Positions 57,023 through 64,000 of a stretch of DNA of 64,000 nt are shown here, in pieces; position 1 is the first letter of the stretch, and the number at the start of each line of letters is the position of its first letter. Position numbers and translations under genes: made by a program. Under the pieces are notes generated by a model that saw only the letters and a list, made by a program, of their open reading frames with translations, was not told the DNA's origin and ran no database searches. The DNA is from WHTI01 sp963826105 (GTDB taxonomy: Bacteria > Actinomycetota > CADDZG01 > WHSQ01), in assembly GCA_963826105.1 (NCBI GenBank), contig CAWGWA010000016.1, positions 139,444 through 203,443 of the forward strand. The letters run 5' to 3'.

Positions 57023-58474
57023 TCAGAACGGTGTCGACCGCTCGACCATCTCCGTGAGGAAGTTGATACCGGGGAGGAATGCCAGTAGCGCGACCGTGGC
57101 AACCGCCATCGCGGCATAGAGAACGTTGGTCACCTCGACTGGCTCCTGTGCCTCCGGTTGCTCGAAGAACATCCGTTTGACGATCGCGAGGTAGTACCAC
57201 GCGGCCACGACCGCATTGATGCCCATCACGACCGCGAGGATGTACGACTGTGCTTCGAGAGCGGCGAGGAAGACGAAAAGCTTTGCCCACATCCCTGCCA
57301 TCGGCGGCGTGCCGGCCAGTGAGATAAGGAAGCCGGCGAGCATCAGGGCCAGCGCAGGGTTCCGCTGGAACAAGCCCGAGTAGTCGTCGATGAAGTAACT
57401 CCCGCCTTTGCGGGCAAAGGCGACCGCGGCGGCGAAGGCGCCTATGTCCATAACCCCGTAGATCGCAAGGTAGATCAACGCCGACTGGAACGCCTGACGG
57501 CTGACCTCGAGGTTGTTCGGATCGATCAGGGCGAAGGTCACGAGCACGTAACCGGACTGGGCGATCCCCGAGTAGGCGAGCAGTCGGATGATGTTGCGCT
57601 GCCTCAAAGCGATCAGGTTCCCGACCGTCATCGTGAGGATCGCGAGCGCCGCGAACGCCGGACGCCAGGCCTCGGCAACCGAGGGGAACGCGGCGTACAT
57701 CAGCACGATCAGTCCGACGAACCCACCGATCTTCGACGCGGTCGATAGGAATGCCGCAACGGGCGAGGGCGCGCCCTCGTACGTGTCTGGTGCCCAGAAG
57801 TGGAACGGGACCGCGGAGATCTTGAACGCGAAACCAACCACGATGAAGAACACCGACAGGATGACGATCGGTTCATCCGCCTTACCGGCCAGCGCCGCAG
57901 AGATCTCGCCCAGGTTGGTAAGGCCCCCGGTGAAGCCGTAGATCAACGACATCCCGTAGAGCATCACCGCGGAGGATAGGACACCGAAGAGGAAGAACTT
58001 GAGCGCTGCTTCGTTCGAGCGCGGGTCCCGCTTCCGCAGCCCGGTCATGACGAACGCGGGGATGCTGATGAGCTCGATCGCGATGAACACAGAGATGAGG
58101 TCCCGAGAACTGGCGATCACGAAACCGCCGAGCAACGAACACAGCATCAGGAAGTAGTACTCACCCTGGTAGTACTTCCCCGTCCGGAAGTGATCGAGCG
58201 AGATCGCCAGCACGAACAACCCGATGATCGCGAACAGTCCCTTGAACAGCAGGGAGAACGAGTCGACCTCGAACGATCCGTTAAACGTGATCCGGTGCTC
58301 GCCGAGGAGGGACACGATCGCCGCCAGGGTGCCGATCAGGCCGGCGGCCGACAGTGGAACCGCCAACCACTTGCCGTCTTCAGGCAGGAACAGGTCGGCG
58401 ATCAGGACCAAGCAAGCCGTCCCCGCGAGCACGAGCTCGGGGGTGATGGCATGCAGGTCGATGGGCGAGTTCAC
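57023..58474 (-). CDS. nuoN: NADH-quinone oxidoreductase subunit N
   Basis: 483 residues from a GTG at 58474, directly after the nuoM stop. It has about 14 transmembrane helices with VEIISIPAFVMTGL-like (ELISIPAFVMTGLRKRDPRSNEAALKFFLFG), FKISAVPFHFWAPDTYEGAPSPVAAFLS and the proton-path Lys/His residues of antiporter-like subunits. It is one of the three proton-pumping modules of complex I. The DUF218 gene follows without a gap. Confidence 0.96.
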   Translation of the reverse strand: MNSPIDLHAITPELVLAGTACLVLIADLFLPEDGKWLAVPLSAAGLIGTLAAIVSLLGEHRITFNGSFEVDSFSLLFKGLFAIIGLFVLAISLDHFRTGKYYQGEYYFLMLCSLLGGFVIASSRDLISVFIAIELISIPAFVMTGLRKRDPRSNEAALKFFLFGVLSSAVMLYGMSLIYGFTGGLTNLGEISAALAGKADEPIVILSVFFIVVGFAFKISAVPFHFWAPDTYEGAPSPVAAFLSTASKIGGFVGLIVLMYAAFPSVAEAWRPAFAALAILTMTVGNLIALRQRNIIRLLAYSGIAQSGYVLVTFALIDPNNLEVSRQAFQSALIYLAIYGVMDIGAFAAAVAFARKGGSYFIDDYSGLFQRNPALALMLAGFLISLAGTPPMAGMWAKLFVFLAALEAQSYILAVVMGINAVVAAWYYLAIVKRMFFEQPEAQEPVEVTNVLYAAMAVATVALLAFLPGINFLTEMVERSTPF

Positions 58475-60004
58475 TTAGCCGAACATCCCTACGAGGTTCT
58501 GGACCGCTCCATCGGTGACACTGAGTACCAGCTTCGGATACACGCCGGCGGCGACGATGAGGATGAGGAGCGGCACCCAGGCCCACATCTCGAGTGGTTT
58601 CACGTCGAAGATGCCTTTGCCGGCAGCGAACTTCTCCGGCACCTTGCCCAGGTTCACGCGCTGAACGGTCCACAGGAGGTAGCCGGCGGTCAGAACGGTG
58701 CCGATACCGCCACCGACCATGAGGACCCGGAAGAGTTCCTCGGAGAGACCGGCCCCCGGGTTGTAGGAGCCGAGCAGCGACAGCATCTCGCCCCAGAACC
58801 CGGCGAGACCGGGAAGTCCCAGGGACGCGATCGCAGCGTAGGTGAAGATCGAACCGAACTTCGGTATCTGGGACAGCATCCCTCCGAGCTCCGAGATCTC
58901 TCTCGTGTGATAGCGCTCGTGGATCGAACCGGCGAGGAAGAACAGCATCCCGGTGATGAGTCCGTGTGCCACCATCCCGAAGATCGCCCCGTTGATCCCG
59001 TTGTCGGTCAGGGTCGCGAGGCCAAGCATCACGAAGCCCATGTGTCCGACCGAGGAGAACGCGATCAGACGTTTGAGGTCGGTCTGCGCGTAGCAACACA
59101 ACGCGCCGTAGATGATCGAGATGACCGCCAGGATCCCGATCAGAGGGGCGAAGTCCTTAGCCGCCTCCGGAAGGATCGGGAATGCGATCCGGATGAATCC
59201 GTAGGTCCCCATCTTCAGCATGATGGCCGCCAGCAATACGGAGCCCACGGTCGGGGCCTCGGTATGTGCGTCGGGCAGCCACGTATGGAACGGCCACATC
59301 GGCACCTTGATGGCGAATCCGAGGAACAACCCGGCGAAGACGAGGTTCCTGAACATCGCCGAGGCCTCGATGCCTCGTTGCTGAAGCTCGATGATGTCGA
59401 ACGTGCCACCCGCTGCCCCGCCGGTGTTGAACCACAGGGCGAGGAACGCGAGCAACATGAAGATCGATCCGAACAGCGTGTAGAGGAAGAACTTGACCGC
59501 GGCGTATTCGCGCCGAGGGCCACCCCAGATACCGATCATGAAGTACATCGGAACCAGAACGATCTCCCAGAAGATGAAGAACAGAACGAGGTCGAGGGCG
59601 ATGAACGTCCCGGTCATCCCGGTCTCGAGCAGCAGCACCAGAGCCATGAGTGCCTTGGGCTTGCCCGGCTCGGGGACGTGGAACCACAGGTAGATCATGC
59701 AGAGGAACGAGACCAGCAGCGACAGCACAAACATCGACAGCGACAGTCCGTCGACGCCGATGTGGTAGTTCGCATTGATCTGCGGGATCCACTCCTTGAA
59801 GACTTCGAGCTGCATGTCCCCGGTGCGCCCGTAGTCGAACCTCAGAGCTACGAGGATCCCGAAGATGAGAGCGACCCCTGCAACGACCGTCCCGAACCAC
59901 TTGATCAGTGACTCACGGGACGACGGAAGGAACATGAGGATGACCGCGCCCACGACGGGTAACAGCGTCGCAAGCGTCAGTCCCCAACCGTCAATCCACT
60001 CCAC
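58475..60004 (-). CDS. nuoM: NADH-quinone oxidoreductase subunit M
   Basis: 509 residues. It carries WEIVLVPMYFMIGIWGG with the key Glu, AIKVPMWPFHTWLPDAHTEAPTVGSVLLAAIMLKMGTYGFIR, and CCYAQTDLKRLIAFSSVGHMGFV, the antiporter-type core. Proton-pumping module of complex I. Position between nuoL and nuoN is standard. Confidence 0.97.
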   Translation of the reverse strand: MEWIDGWGLTLATLLPVVGAVILMFLPSSRESLIKWFGTVVAGVALIFGILVALRFDYGRTGDMQLEVFKEWIPQINANYHIGVDGLSLSMFVLSLLVSFLCMIYLWFHVPEPGKPKALMALVLLLETGMTGTFIALDLVLFFIFWEIVLVPMYFMIGIWGGPRREYAAVKFFLYTLFGSIFMLLAFLALWFNTGGAAGGTFDIIELQQRGIEASAMFRNLVFAGLFLGFAIKVPMWPFHTWLPDAHTEAPTVGSVLLAAIMLKMGTYGFIRIAFPILPEAAKDFAPLIGILAVISIIYGALCCYAQTDLKRLIAFSSVGHMGFVMLGLATLTDNGINGAIFGMVAHGLITGMLFFLAGSIHERYHTREISELGGMLSQIPKFGSIFTYAAIASLGLPGLAGFWGEMLSLLGSYNPGAGLSEELFRVLMVGGGIGTVLTAGYLLWTVQRVNLGKVPEKFAAGKGIFDVKPLEMWAWVPLLILIVAAGVYPKLVLSVTDGAVQNLVGMFG

Positions 60005-60020
60005 GATCCACTGCCCCCTT

Positions 60021-62060
60021 CTAGGTCAGCGCCAGCAGCGCTACGAATATCGCGACCGCGGCGAACAGCACCGCTGCATATCGCTGGATATTTCCGGACT
60101 GTATGTACTTCAACAAACCTCCGGAGGCACCGGCAAGCCCGGCGGATCCGTTGACGAGGTAGTCGATCCCTTTCTGGTCGATCTTGTCGTAGGTCTGGTC
60201 GGCCACCACGATCGTGCCCGCAGCAACCCCGTTCACCACCCCATCGAGGATGTGCTGGTTGGTCCAGTAGGCGAACCGCGCGATCGGGTACTGGACGGGC
60301 CGGATCACGCCGCCCATGTAGATGTCATCCAGGTAGTACTTGTTCTCGAGGAAACGGTACGTCCACGCGAACGGGCTGCCGAGGATGTCGATCTTGATCC
60401 GGTCCTTGTAGAACATCAGATAGCCGAGCCAGGCAGCGAACCCTGCGAGAACGAGCGTTGCGGCCGGCAGGATGATGTTGTAGCCGAGCGAGAACGCGTG
60501 GTGCTCCTCGCCCGGCAGGGTGATCCAGTCCTGGAACAGGCCGACTACAGGAAGTCCGAGGAGTCCGACGGTCGCGCTCCCAACCGCCAGGATCCAGAGT
60601 GGCGTGACCATCGAGCCCGGGCTCTCGTGTGGCTCGCCATGGCCCCTGAAGTCACCGAAGAACGTCTTGATGACCATCCGGGTCACGTAGAGCGCGGTCA
60701 GGAACGCGGTCAGCATCCCGACGACGAACACGATCCAGGCCGCAGGCGAGCCGTGCACTGCCTCTCGCAGTGCCGATCCGAGGATCTCGTCCTTCGAGAA
60801 GAACCCGGCGAACGGGAAGATCCCGGCCAGCGCCAAGGAGCCGATCATGAACGTCTTGTAGGTATGAGGCATGTACCTCCGGAGCCCACCCATGTCGCTC
60901 ATGTTGTTCGAGTGGACCGCGTGGATCAGCGAACCGGCGCCAAGGAAGAGCAGCGCCTTGAACACCGCATGGGTGAACAGGTGGAAGATGCCGGCGGTGT
61001 AGGCGCCCACGCCGAGCGCGGCCATCATGTAACCCAGCTGGCTGATCGTCGAATAAGCGAGCACTCGTTTGATGTCGTCCTGGATCACCGCGAGACCGGC
61101 GGCGATCAGCATCGTGATTGCCGCGACCACAGCAACGACATCGAGAGCCGCCCCGGCGGCCTCGTACACCGGGAGCATCCGCGCCACGAGGTAGATCCCC
61201 GCAACCACCATCGTCGCGGCGTGGATCAGTGCCGAGACCGGAGTGGGACCCGCCATGGCGTCGGGCAACCAGACGTGCAACGGGAACTGGGCCGACTTAC
61301 CGACCGGGCCGAGGAACAGGAGCAGCGCGGCGATCATCAGGGTCGTTCCACCGATCGCACCCTCTTCGGCGAGGTGGTTCAGCTCTGGGATGTTGAAGGT
61401 GCCACCGATGATGAAGAGACCGAAGATCCCGAACAGGAAACCGACGTCACCGATGCGCGTCGTGATGAACGCCTTGATCGCGGCCGACGAGTTCTCCTTC
61501 TCTTCCCAGTAATGCCCGATCAGGAAGTACGAGCAGACGCCAACGCCCTCCCACCCGACCAGCGCCTGCATCAGGTTGTTGGCGATCACGAGGAAGAGCA
61601 TCGAACCGGTGAACAGCGACAGGGCCGTGTAGAACCACGTGTAGCGGGAGTCGTCGTGCATGTAACCGGTCGAGTAGATGTGCACCATCAGTGAGATCCC
61701 GGTCACGACGACAAACATGATCCCCGTCAGGAAGTCGTAATTCATCCCGAACTGGAGGACCAGCCCGCCACCTTCGGCCCCGTGGCCGCCGGCGTCGCCG
61801 AGTTGGAACCAGGTCCACGCCTTCTCGACCGCGTGAGCCCCGCTTGCAAGGTCGATGAAACCCAGCATCGAGATTACGAACGCCGTTCCGACCGCGAAGA
61901 TGCCGATCGTGGACCCGCCACTCTTGGTCTTCTTCCCGAAGAATCCGATGGCTATCGTTGAAACGAACGGAAGTAACGGGACCAGCCACATCAGAGACGT
62001 GATGAACCCGTCGCGTGACGATCCGGCCGCCTCGGATGCGAGAAAGAGCGTTTGATTCAT
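60021..62060 (-). CDS. nuoL: NADH-quinone oxidoreductase subunit L
   Basis: 679 residues. N-terminal helices, WEGVGVCSYFLIGHYWEEKENSSAAIKAFITTRIGDVGFLFGIF, AQFPLHVWLPDAMAGPTPVSALIHAATMVVAGIYLVARM and the long C-terminal lateral helix are present. It is the distal pump of the membrane arm. The gap to nuoM is 16 bases. Confidence 0.97.
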   Translation of the reverse strand: MNQTLFLASEAAGSSRDGFITSLMWLVPLLPFVSTIAIGFFGKKTKSGGSTIGIFAVGTAFVISMLGFIDLASGAHAVEKAWTWFQLGDAGGHGAEGGGLVLQFGMNYDFLTGIMFVVVTGISLMVHIYSTGYMHDDSRYTWFYTALSLFTGSMLFLVIANNLMQALVGWEGVGVCSYFLIGHYWEEKENSSAAIKAFITTRIGDVGFLFGIFGLFIIGGTFNIPELNHLAEEGAIGGTTLMIAALLLFLGPVGKSAQFPLHVWLPDAMAGPTPVSALIHAATMVVAGIYLVARMLPVYEAAGAALDVVAVVAAITMLIAAGLAVIQDDIKRVLAYSTISQLGYMMAALGVGAYTAGIFHLFTHAVFKALLFLGAGSLIHAVHSNNMSDMGGLRRYMPHTYKTFMIGSLALAGIFPFAGFFSKDEILGSALREAVHGSPAAWIVFVVGMLTAFLTALYVTRMVIKTFFGDFRGHGEPHESPGSMVTPLWILAVGSATVGLLGLPVVGLFQDWITLPGEEHHAFSLGYNIILPAATLVLAGFAAWLGYLMFYKDRIKIDILGSPFAWTYRFLENKYYLDDIYMGGVIRPVQYPIARFAYWTNQHILDGVVNGVAAGTIVVADQTYDKIDQKGIDYLVNGSAGLAGASGGLLKYIQSGNIQRYAAVLFAAVAIFVALLALT

Positions 62061-62067
62061 CGACCGC

Positions 62068-62373
62068 TCACCACTTCATCAGCGACATCTCGTCGACATC
62101 CACGTTCGAGCGATTACGGAAGATGAGGATCACGATCGCGAGACCGACGCCGACTTCGGCGGCGGCGACCGCTATGACGAACAAGGCAAAGACCTGACCG
62201 GGAACACCTTGAGCGCCGAACATCGCGGAGAACGCAACGAGGTTGATATTGACCGAGTTCAGCATCAGCTCGATCGAGAGAAGGATAAGGACCGCATTCT
62301 GCCGGGCGAGGACGCCGTAAACGCCGATCGAGAACAGCAGAGCGGACAGGATCAGAAGGTAAGTGATCGGCAT
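62068..62373 (-). CDS. nuoK: NADH-quinone oxidoreductase subunit K
   Basis: 101 residues with three helices, including VLILLSIELMLNSVNINLVAFS with the conserved Glu that carries protons. The ATG at 62373 overlaps the nuoJ stop by one base (TGATG). Confidence 0.97.
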   Translation of the reverse strand: MPITYLLILSALLFSIGVYGVLARQNAVLILLSIELMLNSVNINLVAFSAMFGAQGVPGQVFALFVIAVAAAEVGVGLAIVILIFRNRSNVDVDEMSLMKW

Positions 62374-62873
62374 CAGTCGCGCCTCGATATGACTACCGCG
62401 CCGATCAATGCCGCCAGGAGCAGCATCGAGACGACCTCGAACGGAAGGACGAACGACGAGAAGATCACTTCGCCGACGGTCTCGGCGCGCGTTCCGCTCG
62501 CCTTCGACAAGGTGATCTTCTGGCCGTCGAAGGCGTCGATCATGATCCACGAGGTGACCGCGAACAGAGCACCGGCAGTCAGCGCGGCGATCAACTTCTG
62601 ATCGTTGTTGAACTTCCCCTTACCGATCGGCGCCCGGGTGAGCATCAGCCCGAACAGCATCAGGACGATGATCGCTCCGACGTAGACCAGCACCTGGACC
62701 CAGGCAACGAACTCAGCAAGCAGTAATACGAAGAGGGCGGCAGCTCCGAGAAGCGTGACCACGAGGTAAAGCGCGGCATGAACGACATTGCTGCTCGTGA
62801 CGACCCGAAGCGCCGACACGCCCATCATCGCGAACAGACTCCAGAAGACGACGAGCTGCCAGGTATCAACCAT
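62373..62873 (-). CDS. nuoJ: NADH-quinone oxidoreductase subunit J
   Basis: 166 residues with five helices; LLLAEFVAWVQVLVYVGAIIVLMLFGLMLT is the conserved core. The ATG at 62873 overlaps the nuoI stop. No unusual feature. Confidence 0.96.
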   Translation of the reverse strand: MVDTWQLVVFWSLFAMMGVSALRVVTSSNVVHAALYLVVTLLGAAALFVLLLAEFVAWVQVLVYVGAIIVLMLFGLMLTRAPIGKGKFNNDQKLIAALTAGALFAVTSWIMIDAFDGQKITLSKASGTRAETVGEVIFSSFVLPFEVVSMLLLAALIGAVVISRRD

Positions 62874-63870
62874 CGTTGTCTTCCTTCGCCTTCTCCGCCT
62901 TGGTCGGCGCCGAAGGGACCGGCTTATCAACGTCCACGGGCGTGGGTCCACGCTTGATGCCGCGCTCGGCCTTAACCCGAGCCACCTTGGCGCGTGCCTC
63001 GGCAACCTGCGGTGAGGATCCCTTGTCGAGCTGCTCCTTCAGGACCTGCTGGTAGACCGCCTCGGGGTCTTCGGTCTTCTCGAGGGCGATCGGGTGCGCG
63101 GCCTCGACCGGCACCTGTACCTGCGGGACCCCCACCTCGGCGGCCGGCTTCTCCACCACCGGTTCCGCCTTGGCTGCGGGCGCCTTGGGCTCAGGAGCCG
63201 GGGTCGGCTCGGGTTCGGCCTTGGCCTCGACGGCCGGAGCTTCGGCCTTGGGCTCCTCAACTTTGGGTGCCGGGGCCTCGGCCTTCGGTGCGGGCGTGGG
63301 CTCCTGAGTCGGTGCGGGCTCTGGTGCCGGCGCAAGCGTTTCCTTGAGCTGCGACGGCTCGCCTGGGATGTCGGCGCCGCGCTCGAGCGGCGGAGGAGGA
63401 AGGACGGTCGCCATCCAGTCCGAGAGCTTCTCTTTCTCGTGGGTGAGATGACGGATGTCGAACTCCGCGTACTCGAACTCACGGCTCCAGAACAGAGCAT
63501 CGTAAGGACAGACCTCGACGCAGATACCGCAGTACATGCACAGGGCGTAGTCGATCGCGAAGCGGTCCAGAACGTTGCGCTTGCGGGCCCGGCCCCCTTC
63601 GCGCTTCGGCGGCAATTCCTCTTTGTGTGAATCGATGTAGATGCACCAGTCGGGGCACTCCCGGGCGCACAACATGCAGACGGTGCAGTTCTCTTCCTTG
63701 AGGGCGATGACGCCACGGGTGCGCGCCGGAAGGTCCTGCTTCTCGTCTGGGTACTGGATGACGGCGGTCCTCTTGAAGAGGTGTTTGGCCGTGACCAGCA
63801 TGCCCTTGAGCAGTCCGAGACCGATACCGGGCCGGCGTGCCTTCTCGAGCTTCCTGTCGTCGATCGCCAC
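62866..63870 (-). CDS. nuoI: NADH-quinone oxidoreductase subunit I with a long disordered C-terminal extension
   Basis: 334 residues from a GTG at 63870, with GAGGATGAGC upstream; the open frame before it is nuoH overlap. Residues 1-155 are a normal NuoI: two [4Fe-4S] sites, Cys62/65/68/72 in NCTVCMLCARECPDWC, and Cys111/114/117/121 in CMYCGICVEVCP. Residues about 160-334 are a Pro/Ala/Glu/Lys-rich tail (for example APAPEPAPTQEPTPAPKAEA), roughly doubling the protein. Some actinobacterial NuoI have such tails; this one is very long. The subunit carries electrons from NuoG toward quinone. Confidence 0.95.
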   Translation of the reverse strand: MAIDDRKLEKARRPGIGLGLLKGMLVTAKHLFKRTAVIQYPDEKQDLPARTRGVIALKEENCTVCMLCARECPDWCIYIDSHKEELPPKREGGRARKRNVLDRFAIDYALCMYCGICVEVCPYDALFWSREFEYAEFDIRHLTHEKEKLSDWMATVLPPPPLERGADIPGEPSQLKETLAPAPEPAPTQEPTPAPKAEAPAPKVEEPKAEAPAVEAKAEPEPTPAPEPKAPAAKAEPVVEKPAAEVGVPQVQVPVEAAHPIALEKTEDPEAVYQQVLKEQLDKGSSPQVAEARAKVARVKAERGIKRGPTPVDVDKPVPSAPTKAEKAKEDNDG

Positions 63871-63874
63871 TAGC

Positions 63875-64000
63875 TCATCCTCTGATCGATTCCGGTGCGT
63901 ACAGAACCCATGCGCCGACGGCGAGGATGAGAGCCAGGCCGACTGGGATGAGGAACTTCCAAGCGAACTTCTGCAGCTGGTCCTCTCGGACACGCGGGAA
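63875..64000 (-). CDS. nuoH: NADH-quinone oxidoreductase subunit H, C-terminal end (partial)
   Basis: The last 41 residues before a TGA at 63875-63877: RVREDQLQKFAWKFLIPVGL, then ALILAVGAWVLYAPESIRG. The FPRVREDQLQKFAWKFLIP pattern is characteristic of the NuoH C-terminus and its last helix. The rest lies beyond the window. Confidence 0.92.
   Translation of the reverse strand, partial: FPRVREDQLQKFAWKFLIPVGLALILAVGAWVLYAPESIRG

Noticed and set aside
58190..61694. Long plus-strand open frames (573 and 609 residues) opposite nuoM and nuoL
   Set aside because: They are antisense shadows of two unambiguous complex I genes, with repetitive Arg/Glu/Gln/Asp composition.

Overview
This is a high-GC bacterial chromosome segment, most likely from an uncultured or little-studied lineage of Actinomycetota. 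The evidence is the amt-glnB-glnD cluster, two DUF222/13E12-type HNH genes (one with a Gram-positive LexA box), a tRNA-Thr/tRNA-Met/rpmG block, a perfect CIRCE element before groL, PucR and LarE proteins, and many start codons that sit 6-7 nt after a TANNNT hexamer, as in leaderless actinobacterial genes. I cannot place it below phylum level. No prophage, IS transposase or CRISPR array is visible. No gene-free stretch exceeds about 300 bases.

Layout. 1-3378: end of an ammonium transporter, PII and GlnD (nitrogen sensing). 3411-6779: a CAP-domain secreted protein, an RHH protein, a solute-binding lipoprotein, a stand-alone response regulator, YajQ and a HAD protein. 6780-13614: two large Ig-like secreted proteins and a PucR regulator. 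13640-14757: a frameshifted DUF222/HNH gene. 14920-25315: an island of secreted hydrolases (subtilisin, two M36 metallopeptidases, an LVIVD protein, a CocE/S15 hydrolase, an unknown exoprotein). 25328-30726: a phosphotransferase, an acyl-CoA dehydrogenase, an Lrp-type sensor, LarE, a small membrane protein and a phosphodiesterase. 30830-32247: a second LVIVD gene, frameshifted. 32244-37675: a methylamine-dehydrogenase-like (mau-like) locus. 37883-39550: CIRCE and groL. 39618-40650: a DUF559 nuclease gene enclosed by a 31-bp inverted repeat. 40666-44406: a 1246-aa SBBP/RTX surface protein. 44484-45519: rpmG, a Pro-rich protein and two tRNAs. 45583-53933: agmatinase family, PGM1-type ligase, SnoaL-like, acyl-CoA ligase, NUDIX, a degraded FAD oxidase, a LexA-controlled HNH gene and tRNA-Tyr. 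53995-57018: M23 peptidase, sugar nucleotidyltransferase and a DUF218 protein. 57023-64000: nuoN-M-L-K-J-I and the end of nuoH (complex I).

The most interesting signals are these. (1) A 20-bp palindrome, consensus CTTYGTGCAYGTGCACRAAG, occurs five times in the window, always intergenic and always before genes for secreted hydrolases, LVIVD or Ig-like proteins. It looks like the operator of an undescribed exoprotein regulon. (2) The mau-like locus combines MauE, MauD, a MauA-type Tat-exported light chain, a MauF-like membrane protein, a cupredoxin, a beta-propeller and an extra thioredoxin. In the light chain the second tryptophan of the TTQ cofactor appears to be replaced by Phe. (3) The DUF559 gene is framed by a near-perfect inverted repeat like the ends of a mobile element. 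(4) A DUF222/HNH gene has a textbook LexA box between its -35 and -10 elements.

Seven genes carry frameshifts, three of them at runs of four C or G. Neighbouring housekeeping genes are intact. Whether these are real mutations or assembly errors cannot be decided from the sequence alone.
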